Made by a program: the position numbers and the translations under genes. From positions 1 to 19,048 of the forward strand of contig JAISRF010000221.1 in assembly GCA_031273775.1 (NCBI GenBank): DNA of 19,048 nucleotides, in the 5' to 3' direction. Below are positions 13,343 through 19,048 of the stretch, piece after piece. Under the pieces are notes generated by a model. That model was not told the origin of the DNA and did not search any database. It saw only the letters and a program-made list of their open reading frames with translations. Every line of letters begins with the position of its first letter. Position 1 is the stretch's first letter. The DNA comes from Oscillospiraceae bacterium (GTDB taxonomy: Bacteria; Bacillota; Clostridia; Oscillospirales; Acutalibacteraceae).

Positions 13343-14628
13343 CGCTCGCGGTCATAACCGCGTTCTCTGATTCGCGGTTTCGGCTGTGGCGGCGTATCAA
13401 TCCTTACCCGCCACGGGCTTTCCCGCCGTTTTCTCATCTCCTCCTTTTGCCGTTCGGCTTCAAACTGTTGCCGCGCGCGCTCCTCATTCGCCTTTTGGAT
13501 TACGTCTGCGAGGAAATTCACCACCCTTTCCGGGGCTTCCCTTACCGCTTCCACAAACGGCCTTGTTTCCTCCTTCAGCTTGTCAAACGCGGTTTTGAGG
13601 GTGTTGTATTTGCTGGTCATCTTCCGCAGTCGGCTTTCAAGGTTTTCAATAGTCGCCTGTGCCTTGATACCGAATTTCGCAAGCCCTGTGAGCTTATCAA
13701 ACTCATCTGAGGACAATTCCACCTTGTCCGAAAACCGCTTTTTCTTGCCGATTCCGTCCACGCTCTGAATTTCCCGATAAACCGGCTCCACCTGCCTTAA
13801 TCGGTCCCTCACCTTATCCAGCCACATTTCGGATTCCAACGCCTGTGTGCGCGTCGCTTTCAAGCGTTCCGTTTCCTGCTGAACCTTGTACTCCACAGCG
13901 GTCAGGTTCTCCGCCGTACTGCCCTCTATGCCGCGCTCAAAGTCTTGAAATCCCGCCTCCCTCATGTGATTGAAAAACCGGGTTTGCAGTAAGCTGTAAG
14001 AGGCTACGCGCTTTTGTTCGCCGTTTTCACCTTGTATGGTCTGAAACGCCCATTTTTTGCTGTGGCTGATTTGGTGGATGACCTCTTTTACTGTGCCGAC
14101 CAGACAAGGGTCACGGCAACGCTTTGTCCAGCGCACCTCTTTCTCCACCACCGGGAGATAGACGACGTGCAGATGATACTGGTACACATCCCGCCGGAGC
14201 TGTTCGGAGAAGCCTACGTTTTTCTCATCCGCGTGCATGACCGCCGAGAGGATATGCCGCCCGTCAACCTCCTTTTCGGCAAAGCGGTAAACCTCTCCAA
14301 AGAATTGCCTGGCGTATTCGTAGCCGCCGTGACGGTCAAAATACGCCGTGTTTACATCAAAGACCATCTCTCCGAACAGGTGCGCGTCCTGCTTCAATCC
14401 CCGCGTGCTGACCTCGCCCCGTTCAATCATCCCGTCCAAGGCCTTTTCGTAGGTGGTTTCACATTGCTTAAAATGGATATTGAGCGGAGCGCGTTCCGGT
14501 ACGATGTCGGGATTGGCGTAGCTGCCGTTCTTGCGCTCGTTGTGACGCTCCCGAATCCCAATACTGCCGCGTTTCAAGGGTTGATTACGGACGACCGTCC
14601 GGTCAACCTTTTGCTGTTTCTCTGCCAT
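13339..14628 (-). CDS. mobV: MobV-family relaxase (Mob/Pre plasmid recombination protein)
   Basis: DNA-nicking relaxase that starts conjugative mobilisation at oriT. The N-terminal half is the Mob/Pre domain, with RERHNERKNGSYANPDI near the start and the divalent-metal HUH-like pair MHADE ... YHLHVVYLPVV. The C-terminal half is coiled-coil-like, rich in Arg, Glu and Gln, as usual for the family. The start is set at ATG 14628 because GGAGG (14641-14637) lies 8 nt before it; a longer in-frame ATG at 14667 lacks a site and would run through the promoter region. Length is then about 429 residues. The gene is divergent from an XRE regulator and coupled to a small protein behind it. No conjugative coupling protein or secretion gene is visible, so the element is mobilisable, not self-transmissible, as far as the window shows. 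Confidence 0.9.
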   Translation of the reverse strand: MAEKQQKVDRTVVRNQPLKRGSIGIRERHNERKNGSYANPDIVPERAPLNIHFKQCETTYEKALDGMIERGEVSTRGLKQDAHLFGEMVFDVNTAYFDRHGGYEYARQFFGEVYRFAEKEVDGRHILSAVMHADEKNVGFSEQLRRDVYQYHLHVVYLPVVEKEVRWTKRCRDPCLVGTVKEVIHQISHSKKWAFQTIQGENGEQKRVASYSLLQTRFFNHMREAGFQDFERGIEGSTAENLTAVEYKVQQETERLKATRTQALESEMWLDKVRDRLRQVEPVYREIQSVDGIGKKKRFSDKVELSSDEFDKLTGLAKFGIKAQATIENLESRLRKMTSKYNTLKTAFDKLKEETRPFVEAVREAPERVVNFLADVIQKANEERARQQFEAERQKEEMRKRRESPWRVRIDTPPQPKPRIRERGYDRER

Positions 14629-14668
14629 TTGCATCACCTCCAATCCGCAAGCAATTTTTGCAATCATA

Positions 14669-14715
14669 ATTATATAGCAAGCGCACTTGACAAGTCAACA
14701 TATATTTGCTATAAT
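14669..14715. promoter_or_regulatory. Head-to-head mob/XRE promoters within a concentric dyad operator
   Basis: Plus strand: TTGACA (14687-14692), 17-nt spacer, TATAAT (14710-14715), toward the XRE gene. Minus strand: TTGACT (14698-14693), 18-nt spacer, TATAAT (14674-14669), toward mobV. The two -35 boxes abut and together form the palindrome TTGACAAGTCAA (14687-14698). A second, outer dyad is TATAGCAA (14673-14680) with TTGCTATA (14706-14713), on nearly the same centre. A dimeric repressor, most simply the neighbouring XRE protein, bound here would shut both promoters at once. Confidence 0.75.
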
Positions 14716-14755
14716 AGAACAAGTGCAAGAACAACAAACTTTGGAGGTTCTGAAA

Positions 14756-15469
14756 ATGCCGCGTGTTAAGAAAAATAGCTACGATGAATACAACAGCGCG
14801 TTTCCGTCGCGGTTGCGATACCTGATGGCGCACGGTGATACGAATCAGCAAAAGCTGGCGGATTTCATCGGCGTGACAAGGCAGGCGGTCAGCGCCTACA
14901 CCTTAGGGATATCCCTGCCGGATATTGAAAAATTCGAGAAGATCGCCGTCTTTTTCGGCGTTTCAACGGAATATCTTTTGGGCAGGACGAACGTGATGGA
15001 AAACGACATGGAAAAACAGGCGATTGCAAAGGCGTTGCAGCTGTCGGAATACGCCATTGACCGGATTGTCGGCTTGCAGAGTGAATCTGACGATAACGGC
15101 AACGCAAAAAAGCCCCTTGCCATCATCTTCGACAGGTGGCTCCAATTTGTGGATTTGGAAGAACTGATCGGCAACGTGTGCGGAACGGTACAGGCCGCCG
15201 CCAAATCTCAAGCAAGTGGGTATTTCCCCGAACAGTACGCGCTTGACGAGGATGGAAAAAGCTCCTTTCAAGCTCTCGAGAAGCGCGGCTATGCGGTGTT
15301 GACCCCGGCGGAGCAGATGAGTCTTTATGAGCAAAGGGCGGCGAAAATCTTCGTTCAGTCGCTGGAGAAGCTGCAAACAGAAGCCATGGAGGCCGCCAAC
15401 TTACAATATGCCAGCGAGAAAGCGGAAGCTGACGGGGCGGAAAACGACGCAGAGGGATGGGCGCGGTAA
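14756..15469 (+). CDS. XRE-family transcriptional regulator of the mob element
   Basis: The protein has 237 residues. Residues about 14-75 form a Cro/C1-type helix-turn-helix: RLRYLMAHGDTNQQKLADFIGVTRQAVSAYTLG, followed by PDIEKFEKIAVFFGVSTEYLLGRT, the usual XRE tail. The remaining 150 residues are helical and acidic, with no recognised domain, and probably serve dimerisation or sensing. ATG at 14756 follows GGAGG at 8 nt; an upstream in-frame start would read through the promoter. The gene is divergent from mobV, and its likely operator is the double dyad between them. A role as repressor of transfer genes and of itself is inferred from this layout and from similar regulators beside MobV genes. 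Confidence 0.85.
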   Translation: MPRVKKNSYDEYNSAFPSRLRYLMAHGDTNQQKLADFIGVTRQAVSAYTLGISLPDIEKFEKIAVFFGVSTEYLLGRTNVMENDMEKQAIAKALQLSEYAIDRIVGLQSESDDNGNAKKPLAIIFDRWLQFVDLEELIGNVCGTVQAAAKSQASGYFPEQYALDEDGKSSFQALEKRGYAVLTPAEQMSLYEQRAAKIFVQSLEKLQTEAMEAANLQYASEKAEADGAENDAEGWAR

Positions 15470-15560
15470 TATACTCTTTCAGAGTATATTACCCACTATG
15501 ACACTTTCGCTTCGCGCAAAGTGCCGTGGGCTGCTCCGCAGGGGGAACGGCTTCTGCGGA
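15468..15560. repeat. Three consecutive hairpins (candidate oriT or element boundary)
   Basis: First, AATATACTCT-TTC-AGAGTATATT (15468-15490), a perfect 10-bp stem that includes the XRE stop codon. Second, a compound stem from CCCAC (15492-15496) to GTGGG (15526-15530) enclosing CACTTT (15502-15507) and AAAGTG (15518-15523). Third, TCCGCAG (15535-15541) with CTGCGGA (15554-15560). The density of structure in 93 bp with no T-runs is unusual for terminators alone. A nicking site for the relaxase or a recombination site is a reasonable guess, not shown. Confidence 0.5.
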
Positions 15561-15604
15561 AGAGAGAAACATTGACTATGGCAGAATATTGTTCTGTTAT
15601 TGTG

Positions 15605-15642
15605 AAAATCAACTTGATTTTGACGCACGACCGTGCTATACT
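15605..15642 (+). promoter_or_regulatory. Promoter with overlapping operator for the restriction-modification operon
   Basis: TTGATT (15614-15619), 17-nt spacer and TATACT (15637-15642). The -35 lies inside the dyad AAAATCAA-C-TTGATTTT (15605-15621), and the spacer holds a second dyad GCACG-AC-CGTGC (15625-15636). The small HTH protein encoded just downstream is the obvious candidate to bind them, as controller proteins do in other restriction-modification systems. Confidence 0.6.
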
Positions 15643-15678
15643 ATTCGATGTCAACATGAATTGTTGTGAGGTGTAGAT

Positions 15679-15882
15679 ATGGTAATCAGCTATAATAAAT
15701 TGTGGAAACTGTTGATTGATAAGAAGATGAATAAAAAGGACTTGCGGTTAGCCGCCGGAGTTAGTACCTCAGTAATTGCTAAATTGGGCAAAGGTGAAAA
15801 TGTGACAACCGACATTCTGTTAAAAATATGCAAAGTTCTTGGTTGCGATATTTCTGAAATTATGGAAATTGAAAGCGAATAG
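15679..15882 (+). CDS. Small HTH (XRE) regulator, probable controller of the R-M operon
   Basis: This 67-residue protein is almost entirely one helix-turn-helix domain of the YozG/Cro type: LWKLLIDKKMNKKDLRLAAGVSTSVIAKLGKGENVTTDILLKICKVLGCDISEIMEI. The recognition helix is around VSTSVIAKLGKG. GAGGTG precedes the ATG. Its stop lies 8 nt ahead of the methyltransferase ATG, whose ribosome binding site (AGAGG) overlaps the end of this gene, so the two are co-translated. Size and position match C-type controllers, which time nuclease expression after methyltransferase, although this fold is also common in unrelated regulators. Dyads at 15605-15636 are its likely target. Confidence 0.8.
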   Translation: MVISYNKLWKLLIDKKMNKKDLRLAAGVSTSVIAKLGKGENVTTDILLKICKVLGCDISEIMEIESE

Positions 15883-15890
15883 AGGTGATA

Positions 15891-17084
15891 ATGATGGCTG
15901 ACCAAAATTTTAAATTTATTGATTTGTTTGCAGGAGCCGGAGGTCTATCAGAAGGCCTTTCCGAATCGGGATTTCACGGCTTGTTTGCCAGCGAGATTGT
16001 TGGTGAGTACGCACAAACATATAAAAAGAATCATTCCGGCACGGAAGTAATGACCGCAGATATTCGTAGTCTTGACGCTGAAGAAATACGGCGAAAGTTA
16101 GGTGTTGAGCGCGAGGAATTGGATTTGATTGCAGGGGGGCCTCCGTGCCAAGGGTTTTCCATCAACGCGCCGGTACGTAGCATTTTAGACGAACGAAATC
16201 ATTTGTTTAAGGAGTATTTGCGCTTTGTGGATGCGTTTGCGCCCAGAGCGGTCTTAATCGAAAACGTGCCGGGTTTGGTGTCTTTTGAAGATGGGGCAAC
16301 GCTCCATGCCATTTTGGATGCGCTTGCTGAACTTGGTTACGGCGCGGATGTTAGGATACTCGGCGCGGCTTATTATGGTGTTCCGCAAATGAGATGGCGT
16401 ACTGTTATCTTGGGATTGCGCGGGAAGAATCTTCCGCAAACAGCTTTCCCGGAACCAGTACATCACGCACCGATTCGTCCGAATTTCACGGCAACCTTTG
16501 ATGGGCAATCACTTGTAAAGTTTCCTACCGCAGAAACACACTCAAAGTTTGTTACTGTCAAAGAAGCGTTAGACGACCTTCCCCCGCTTAGAAACGGAGA
16601 ACAAGGACAACCAATAAAAGAATATGCCTGTGACCCTGCCTGTGATTATCAAAAACGTTCCCGTGTTGGTTCTGTGGGTGTTATCAATCACGAAGCACCA
16701 AGATTATCGTCAGTTAACATAGAACGGTTGCGCTACATTGCCCCGGGTGGAAATTGGACGGATATTCCGGACGAATTGCTCCCTAAAGGAATGCAAAGGG
16801 CGCGAAAATCCGACCATACCAAACGATATGGCAGGGTTGCCCCGGATGGCTTGGCCTCTACAATCTTGACGAAATGTGACCCGCATTGGGGTTCGTATTT
16901 CCATTATTCGCAGGACAGGTCATTTACAGTCCGCGAGGCGGCAAGGATACAGTCTTTCCCGGACCATTTTGTATTTACAGGAACACAGGCACAGCAGTTT
17001 GCACAAGTAGGGAATGCTGTTCCACCGCTTTTGGCAAAGGCTGTTGGATTGGCGATTAAATCAATGTTAGAGGAGGGCGTTTAG
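15891..17084 (+). CDS. DNA (cytosine-5) methyltransferase of a type II R-M system
   Basis: The product transfers a methyl group from S-adenosylmethionine to C5 of cytosine in a specific DNA site, protecting it from the nuclease next door. The ordered C5 motifs are clear: motif I DLFAGAGGLSEG (11-22), motif IV GGPPCQGFS with catalytic Cys86, motif VI ENVPG (124-128), motif VIII PQMRWRTVI, a target-recognition region over roughly residues 195-310, motif IX (RYGRVAPDGLASTIL) and motif X VGNAVPPLLAKAVG. It has 398 residues and no truncation. ATG 15891 or 15894 can both be served by AGAGG; a GTG at 15885 falls inside that site and is unlikely. The stop is 2 nt before the nuclease start. C5 specificity agrees with the EagI type of partner nuclease. 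Confidence 0.95.
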   Translation: MMADQNFKFIDLFAGAGGLSEGLSESGFHGLFASEIVGEYAQTYKKNHSGTEVMTADIRSLDAEEIRRKLGVEREELDLIAGGPPCQGFSINAPVRSILDERNHLFKEYLRFVDAFAPRAVLIENVPGLVSFEDGATLHAILDALAELGYGADVRILGAAYYGVPQMRWRTVILGLRGKNLPQTAFPEPVHHAPIRPNFTATFDGQSLVKFPTAETHSKFVTVKEALDDLPPLRNGEQGQPIKEYACDPACDYQKRSRVGSVGVINHEAPRLSSVNIERLRYIAPGGNWTDIPDELLPKGMQRARKSDHTKRYGRVAPDGLASTILTKCDPHWGSYFHYSQDRSFTVREAARIQSFPDHFVFTGTQAQQFAQVGNAVPPLLAKAVGLAIKSMLEEGV

Positions 17085-17086
17085 GC

Positions 17087-17995
17087 ATGGCGGGATACAT
17101 AGCAGAGTTTTTCGGGTATCGTTCCGAAGATAAATCAACCGAAGCATTGCGAGCAGCCGCCAAGCGGACTTGTCCTTTTCTTGGTGGGCAATGCACAAAA
17201 ATTTTATCTCGTGACCGTGATATTGCCGGGGTTTGTGCTGTTCGCGCCAAAAGCACGGATGCGCCCACGGTGATTTGTTGCCCAAATCGGTTATATGCCG
17301 ATGATTATAAAATGCTTTACACGATTGCTCATAGCGCATTTAAGCAGAAGTTGAATTTGTATGCCGGACGAGCAGCAGTAGAAAAGGCTAAGATGGAAAA
17401 CGGTGCGGTTGCGGTGTTCGGGCATGGTTGGGGCGGTGAATTGCGCTTGCCGCGCCGAGAGGGCACAGGCTCTTATTTTGTCGATTGGGTTCTTGCAAAA
17501 TTGGATGGAAACGGTGAATTGGAAGAATTGACGGCCATTGAAGTACAGACGATTGATACAACGGGGAATTACCGTACAGCCCGTGAATCACTGTTGAGCA
17601 ATCGCGAGATTACAGCAGATACAGTTGGCTTGAATTGGGAAAATGTATCTAAAAGAATTATACCGCAAATCATTTATAAAGGCCAAGTCCTTCAACGAGA
17701 AGATTTATGCAAAACAGGGCTTTACTTTGTTTGTCCGCAACCGATATATGAGCGTGTGCTGAATCGTTTGGGCGGCAAGGATAGGATTCCCAAATTTCCA
17801 TCTCAGCCCGCATCCATACATTTTCTCTCCTATGATTACAGCGAGAGCGAGTACAAAGACGGCTGCATTACACCATTGGGGATAACGGAAGAACATTGCA
17901 CGACCGTTTATAAAGTGCAGGAAGCGTTTTCAGCAGTCAGCTTGCCGGAGGGCAATGTGTACCGAGACGCTATTATGCGTTCACTGTATAATTGA
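17087..17995 (+). CDS. NotI-family type II restriction endonuclease
   Basis: The 302-residue protein matches the NotI/EagI layout. An N-terminal metal knot has cysteines 29, 36, 50 and 64/65 in CPFLGGQC, GVCAVR and VICCPNRLY, corresponding to the iron-binding Cys4 site of NotI. A PD-(D/E)XK-type nuclease core follows, with Asp133 in YFVDWVLAKL, then Glu152 and Gln154 in AIEVQTIDTTGNYR. Known members cut GC-rich palindromes (NotI GCGGCCGC, EagI CGGCCG); the exact site here cannot be read from sequence. A good AGGAGG lies upstream of the ATG, inside the methyltransferase 3' end, 2 nt after whose stop this gene begins. All catalytic residues are present, so it is probably active and dependent on the methyltransferase. 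Confidence 0.85.
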   Translation: MAGYIAEFFGYRSEDKSTEALRAAAKRTCPFLGGQCTKILSRDRDIAGVCAVRAKSTDAPTVICCPNRLYADDYKMLYTIAHSAFKQKLNLYAGRAAVEKAKMENGAVAVFGHGWGGELRLPRREGTGSYFVDWVLAKLDGNGELEELTAIEVQTIDTTGNYRTARESLLSNREITADTVGLNWENVSKRIIPQIIYKGQVLQREDLCKTGLYFVCPQPIYERVLNRLGGKDRIPKFPSQPASIHFLSYDYSESEYKDGCITPLGITEEHCTTVYKVQEAFSAVSLPEGNVYRDAIMRSLYN

Positions 17996-18034
17996 GGCTG
18001 TATGCTTTTACAAATAAGAAAGTGAGGCCGCTAA

Positions 18035-18649
18035 ATGGATAAAAAATTCAAATTTCATATGCTTATAACCTCGTTTATACCACTATGGATATCTATTGCC
18101 ATAATAGACATATGGACTATATTTAGCGACTCATATAGCTCTCTATCTCAACTCTTTCAAAGCAAATATGTCGAGTTATCAACAGCGCTTTTCTTTCTTG
18201 TTATTCTGACTATTAGTTTCATTTGCATTCTGCACTTTTTAGACACGAAGAGCAAAAAGGATGAGAGTAGCGGAGTGGCAAAAGTATTATCAGCGAGAAA
18301 ATCGAATACGCTCGTCTCAGATTTTTTACTCGCCTATGTTTTGCCAATGATTGCTTTTGATTTTACCAACCCACAAGGGGTTCTACTATTTCTCATTTAC
18401 TTTTGCGTATTGGCATTTTTAAGCATTAGAAACAACAATGTCTACACCAATATTCTATTTGAGTTCAAAAAATATAGTATGTATAATTGCAAAATGGAAT
18501 TTATTGTTGCCGGAAAAGCAGTGATTCGTGACGATTGTACTGTGTTTAGCAAAAGTAATTTGATTATCAATTCCGAAATACCCTATTTCGATTTTGACAA
18601 TGATATTTATATAGATTTATCACAAAATCTCAAGGGGGTTAATTCATGA
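18035..18649 (+). CDS. Four-helix membrane protein, possible KwaA-like component
   Basis: A 204-residue protein with four hydrophobic segments (about 8-30, 48-68, 94-109 and 115-131), a lysine-rich loop between the second and third (TKSKKDES), and a cytoplasm-type C-terminal domain of about 70 residues, rich in Tyr, Phe and beta-formers. No signal peptide cleavage motif and no enzyme motif are seen. GTGAGG precedes the ATG. Base composition is clearly more AT-rich than the chromosomal genes to the left, a sign of recent transfer. The stop overlaps the next ATG by 4 nt. Size, helix count, coupling to a soluble partner and position after an R-M system resemble KwaA of the Kiwa anti-phage system. 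I cannot confirm homology, and other small defence-associated membrane proteins look similar. Confidence 0.6.
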   Translation: MDKKFKFHMLITSFIPLWISIAIIDIWTIFSDSYSSLSQLFQSKYVELSTALFFLVILTISFICILHFLDTKSKKDESSGVAKVLSARKSNTLVSDFLLAYVLPMIAFDFTNPQGVLLFLIYFCVLAFLSIRNNNVYTNILFEFKKYSMYNCKMEFIVAGKAVIRDDCTVFSKSNLIINSEIPYFDFDNDIYIDLSQNLKGVNS

Positions 18650-19048
18650 GTAAAGCGTTATTAATGGAAAGACTGGCAACGGCAAAAGCGGGTTATATAT
18701 GGACGCTGTATTTTGTAAACACAAGGAAACAACGAAATGCTGGGTTTTTGTATGAGGCTACAAAAATGCGATTTAGAAACAATGATTATATCTCGACATA
18801 CGCACAGAAACTTATTGACTGTGTTCAGCATTTCAACGTTGAGCCAATATCAGCAGTCGAAGAATATGATGGATTCAACACAAAAGTGTCTTGTGATAAA
18901 TTGGACATAATGAGCAATCTGCTTGATGGAGGTTATGCTAATCTTGTCGAGAGCCTGACTAACTGTGGTGAGGCCGCACCTCTAAAAGAGCGTTATCAAG
19001 GGTACATATTAGATGGCAGACCTAACATTGATGGTGACGATGGAGCAG
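18646..19048 (+). CDS. Soluble partner protein (possible KwaB/DUF4868-like), N-terminal 134 codons, cut by window end
   Basis: The frame opens at ATG 18646 within an ATGA overlap with the membrane-protein gene, with AAGGGGG 7 nt upstream, and stays open to the window edge. Visible sequence: KAGYIWTLYFVNTRKQ near residue 15, IDCVQHFNVEPISAVEEYDGF around 60-78, and ERYQGYILDGRPNIDGDDGA at the edge. It has no membrane segment or signal peptide. The early W-x-L-YFV strand, the EEYDGFN segment and the later YILDGRP strand fit my memory of DUF4868 proteins such as KwaB, which act with KwaA and block phage DNA, but this is pattern impression, not a search. Like its neighbour it is AT-rich. That it is a real, coupled gene is well supported; the family is tentative. 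Confidence 0.55.
   Translation, partial: MSKALLMERLATAKAGYIWTLYFVNTRKQRNAGFLYEATKMRFRNNDYISTYAQKLIDCVQHFNVEPISAVEEYDGFNTKVSCDKLDIMSNLLDGGYANLVESLTNCGEAAPLKERYQGYILDGRPNIDGDDGA

Noticed and set aside
14014..14769. A 251-codon plus-strand open frame
   Set aside because: It is antisense to the relaxase gene, which has clear MobV motifs, and it runs through the divergent promoter region; the translation shows no family pattern.
1..19048. CRISPR arrays, riboswitches and T-box leaders
   Set aside because: No regularly spaced direct repeats were seen, and none of the gene leaders showed a recognisable conserved riboswitch or T-box core by eye.

Overview
The window reads as chromosomal DNA of a Gram-positive anaerobe of the class Clostridia, probably an uncultured gut- or rumen-type Oscillospirales-like lineage. 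The reasons are strong GGAGG-type ribosome binding sites, frequent GTG/TTG starts, a membrane-anchored MurF beside Ddl, an IorAB/PaaK arylpyruvate fermentation set, and a MobV-type mobilisation module. The taxon is inferred from gene families only. No 16S or other marker gene is present.

Region 1 (1-1200) is a scrapyard. It holds the C-terminal end of an Rhs-repeat protein cut off before its toxin tip, an internally deleted IS66 tnpC on the minus strand, an IS200/IS605 deletion derivative that keeps both end hairpins and only the first residues of TnpA, and an orphan C-terminal reading frame.

Region 2 (1178-6427, minus strand) is a core block. Read in the direction of transcription it is alpha/beta hydrolase, membrane-anchored MurF, D-Ala-D-Ala ligase, tandem-ACT protein, then a thioredoxin-reductase-like flavoprotein. 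MurF and Ddl make and attach the D-Ala-D-Ala end of the peptidoglycan stem peptide.

Region 3 (6566-12202, plus strand) starts at a strong sigma-A promoter. It carries iorA, iorB and paaK (arylpyruvate to arylacetyl-CoA and arylacetate), then plsY and gpsA (first steps of phospholipid synthesis). The ACT protein of region 2 belongs by family habit with iorAB/paaK.

Region 4 (12205-12930) is a junction. It has a good promoter, an alpha/beta hydrolase broken by an internal deletion, a 5' fragment of a tRNA-Leu, an intact tRNA-Leu(TAG) with encoded CCA, and a large inverted repeat.

Region 5 (about 12930-19048) is a mobile/defence island that runs off the right edge. A MobV relaxase and a small partner protein lie on the minus strand, divergent from an XRE regulator. 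Their two promoters meet head to head inside a large dyad. Next come three consecutive hairpins (possible oriT or element boundary) and a type II restriction-modification operon: small HTH controller, C5-cytosine methyltransferase, NotI/EagI-like iron-cysteine nuclease. Last is an AT-rich pair of translationally coupled genes, a four-helix membrane protein and a partner cut by the window end. Their layout resembles the Kiwa (KwaA/KwaB) anti-phage system. That pair and the NotI-type system are the most interesting content.
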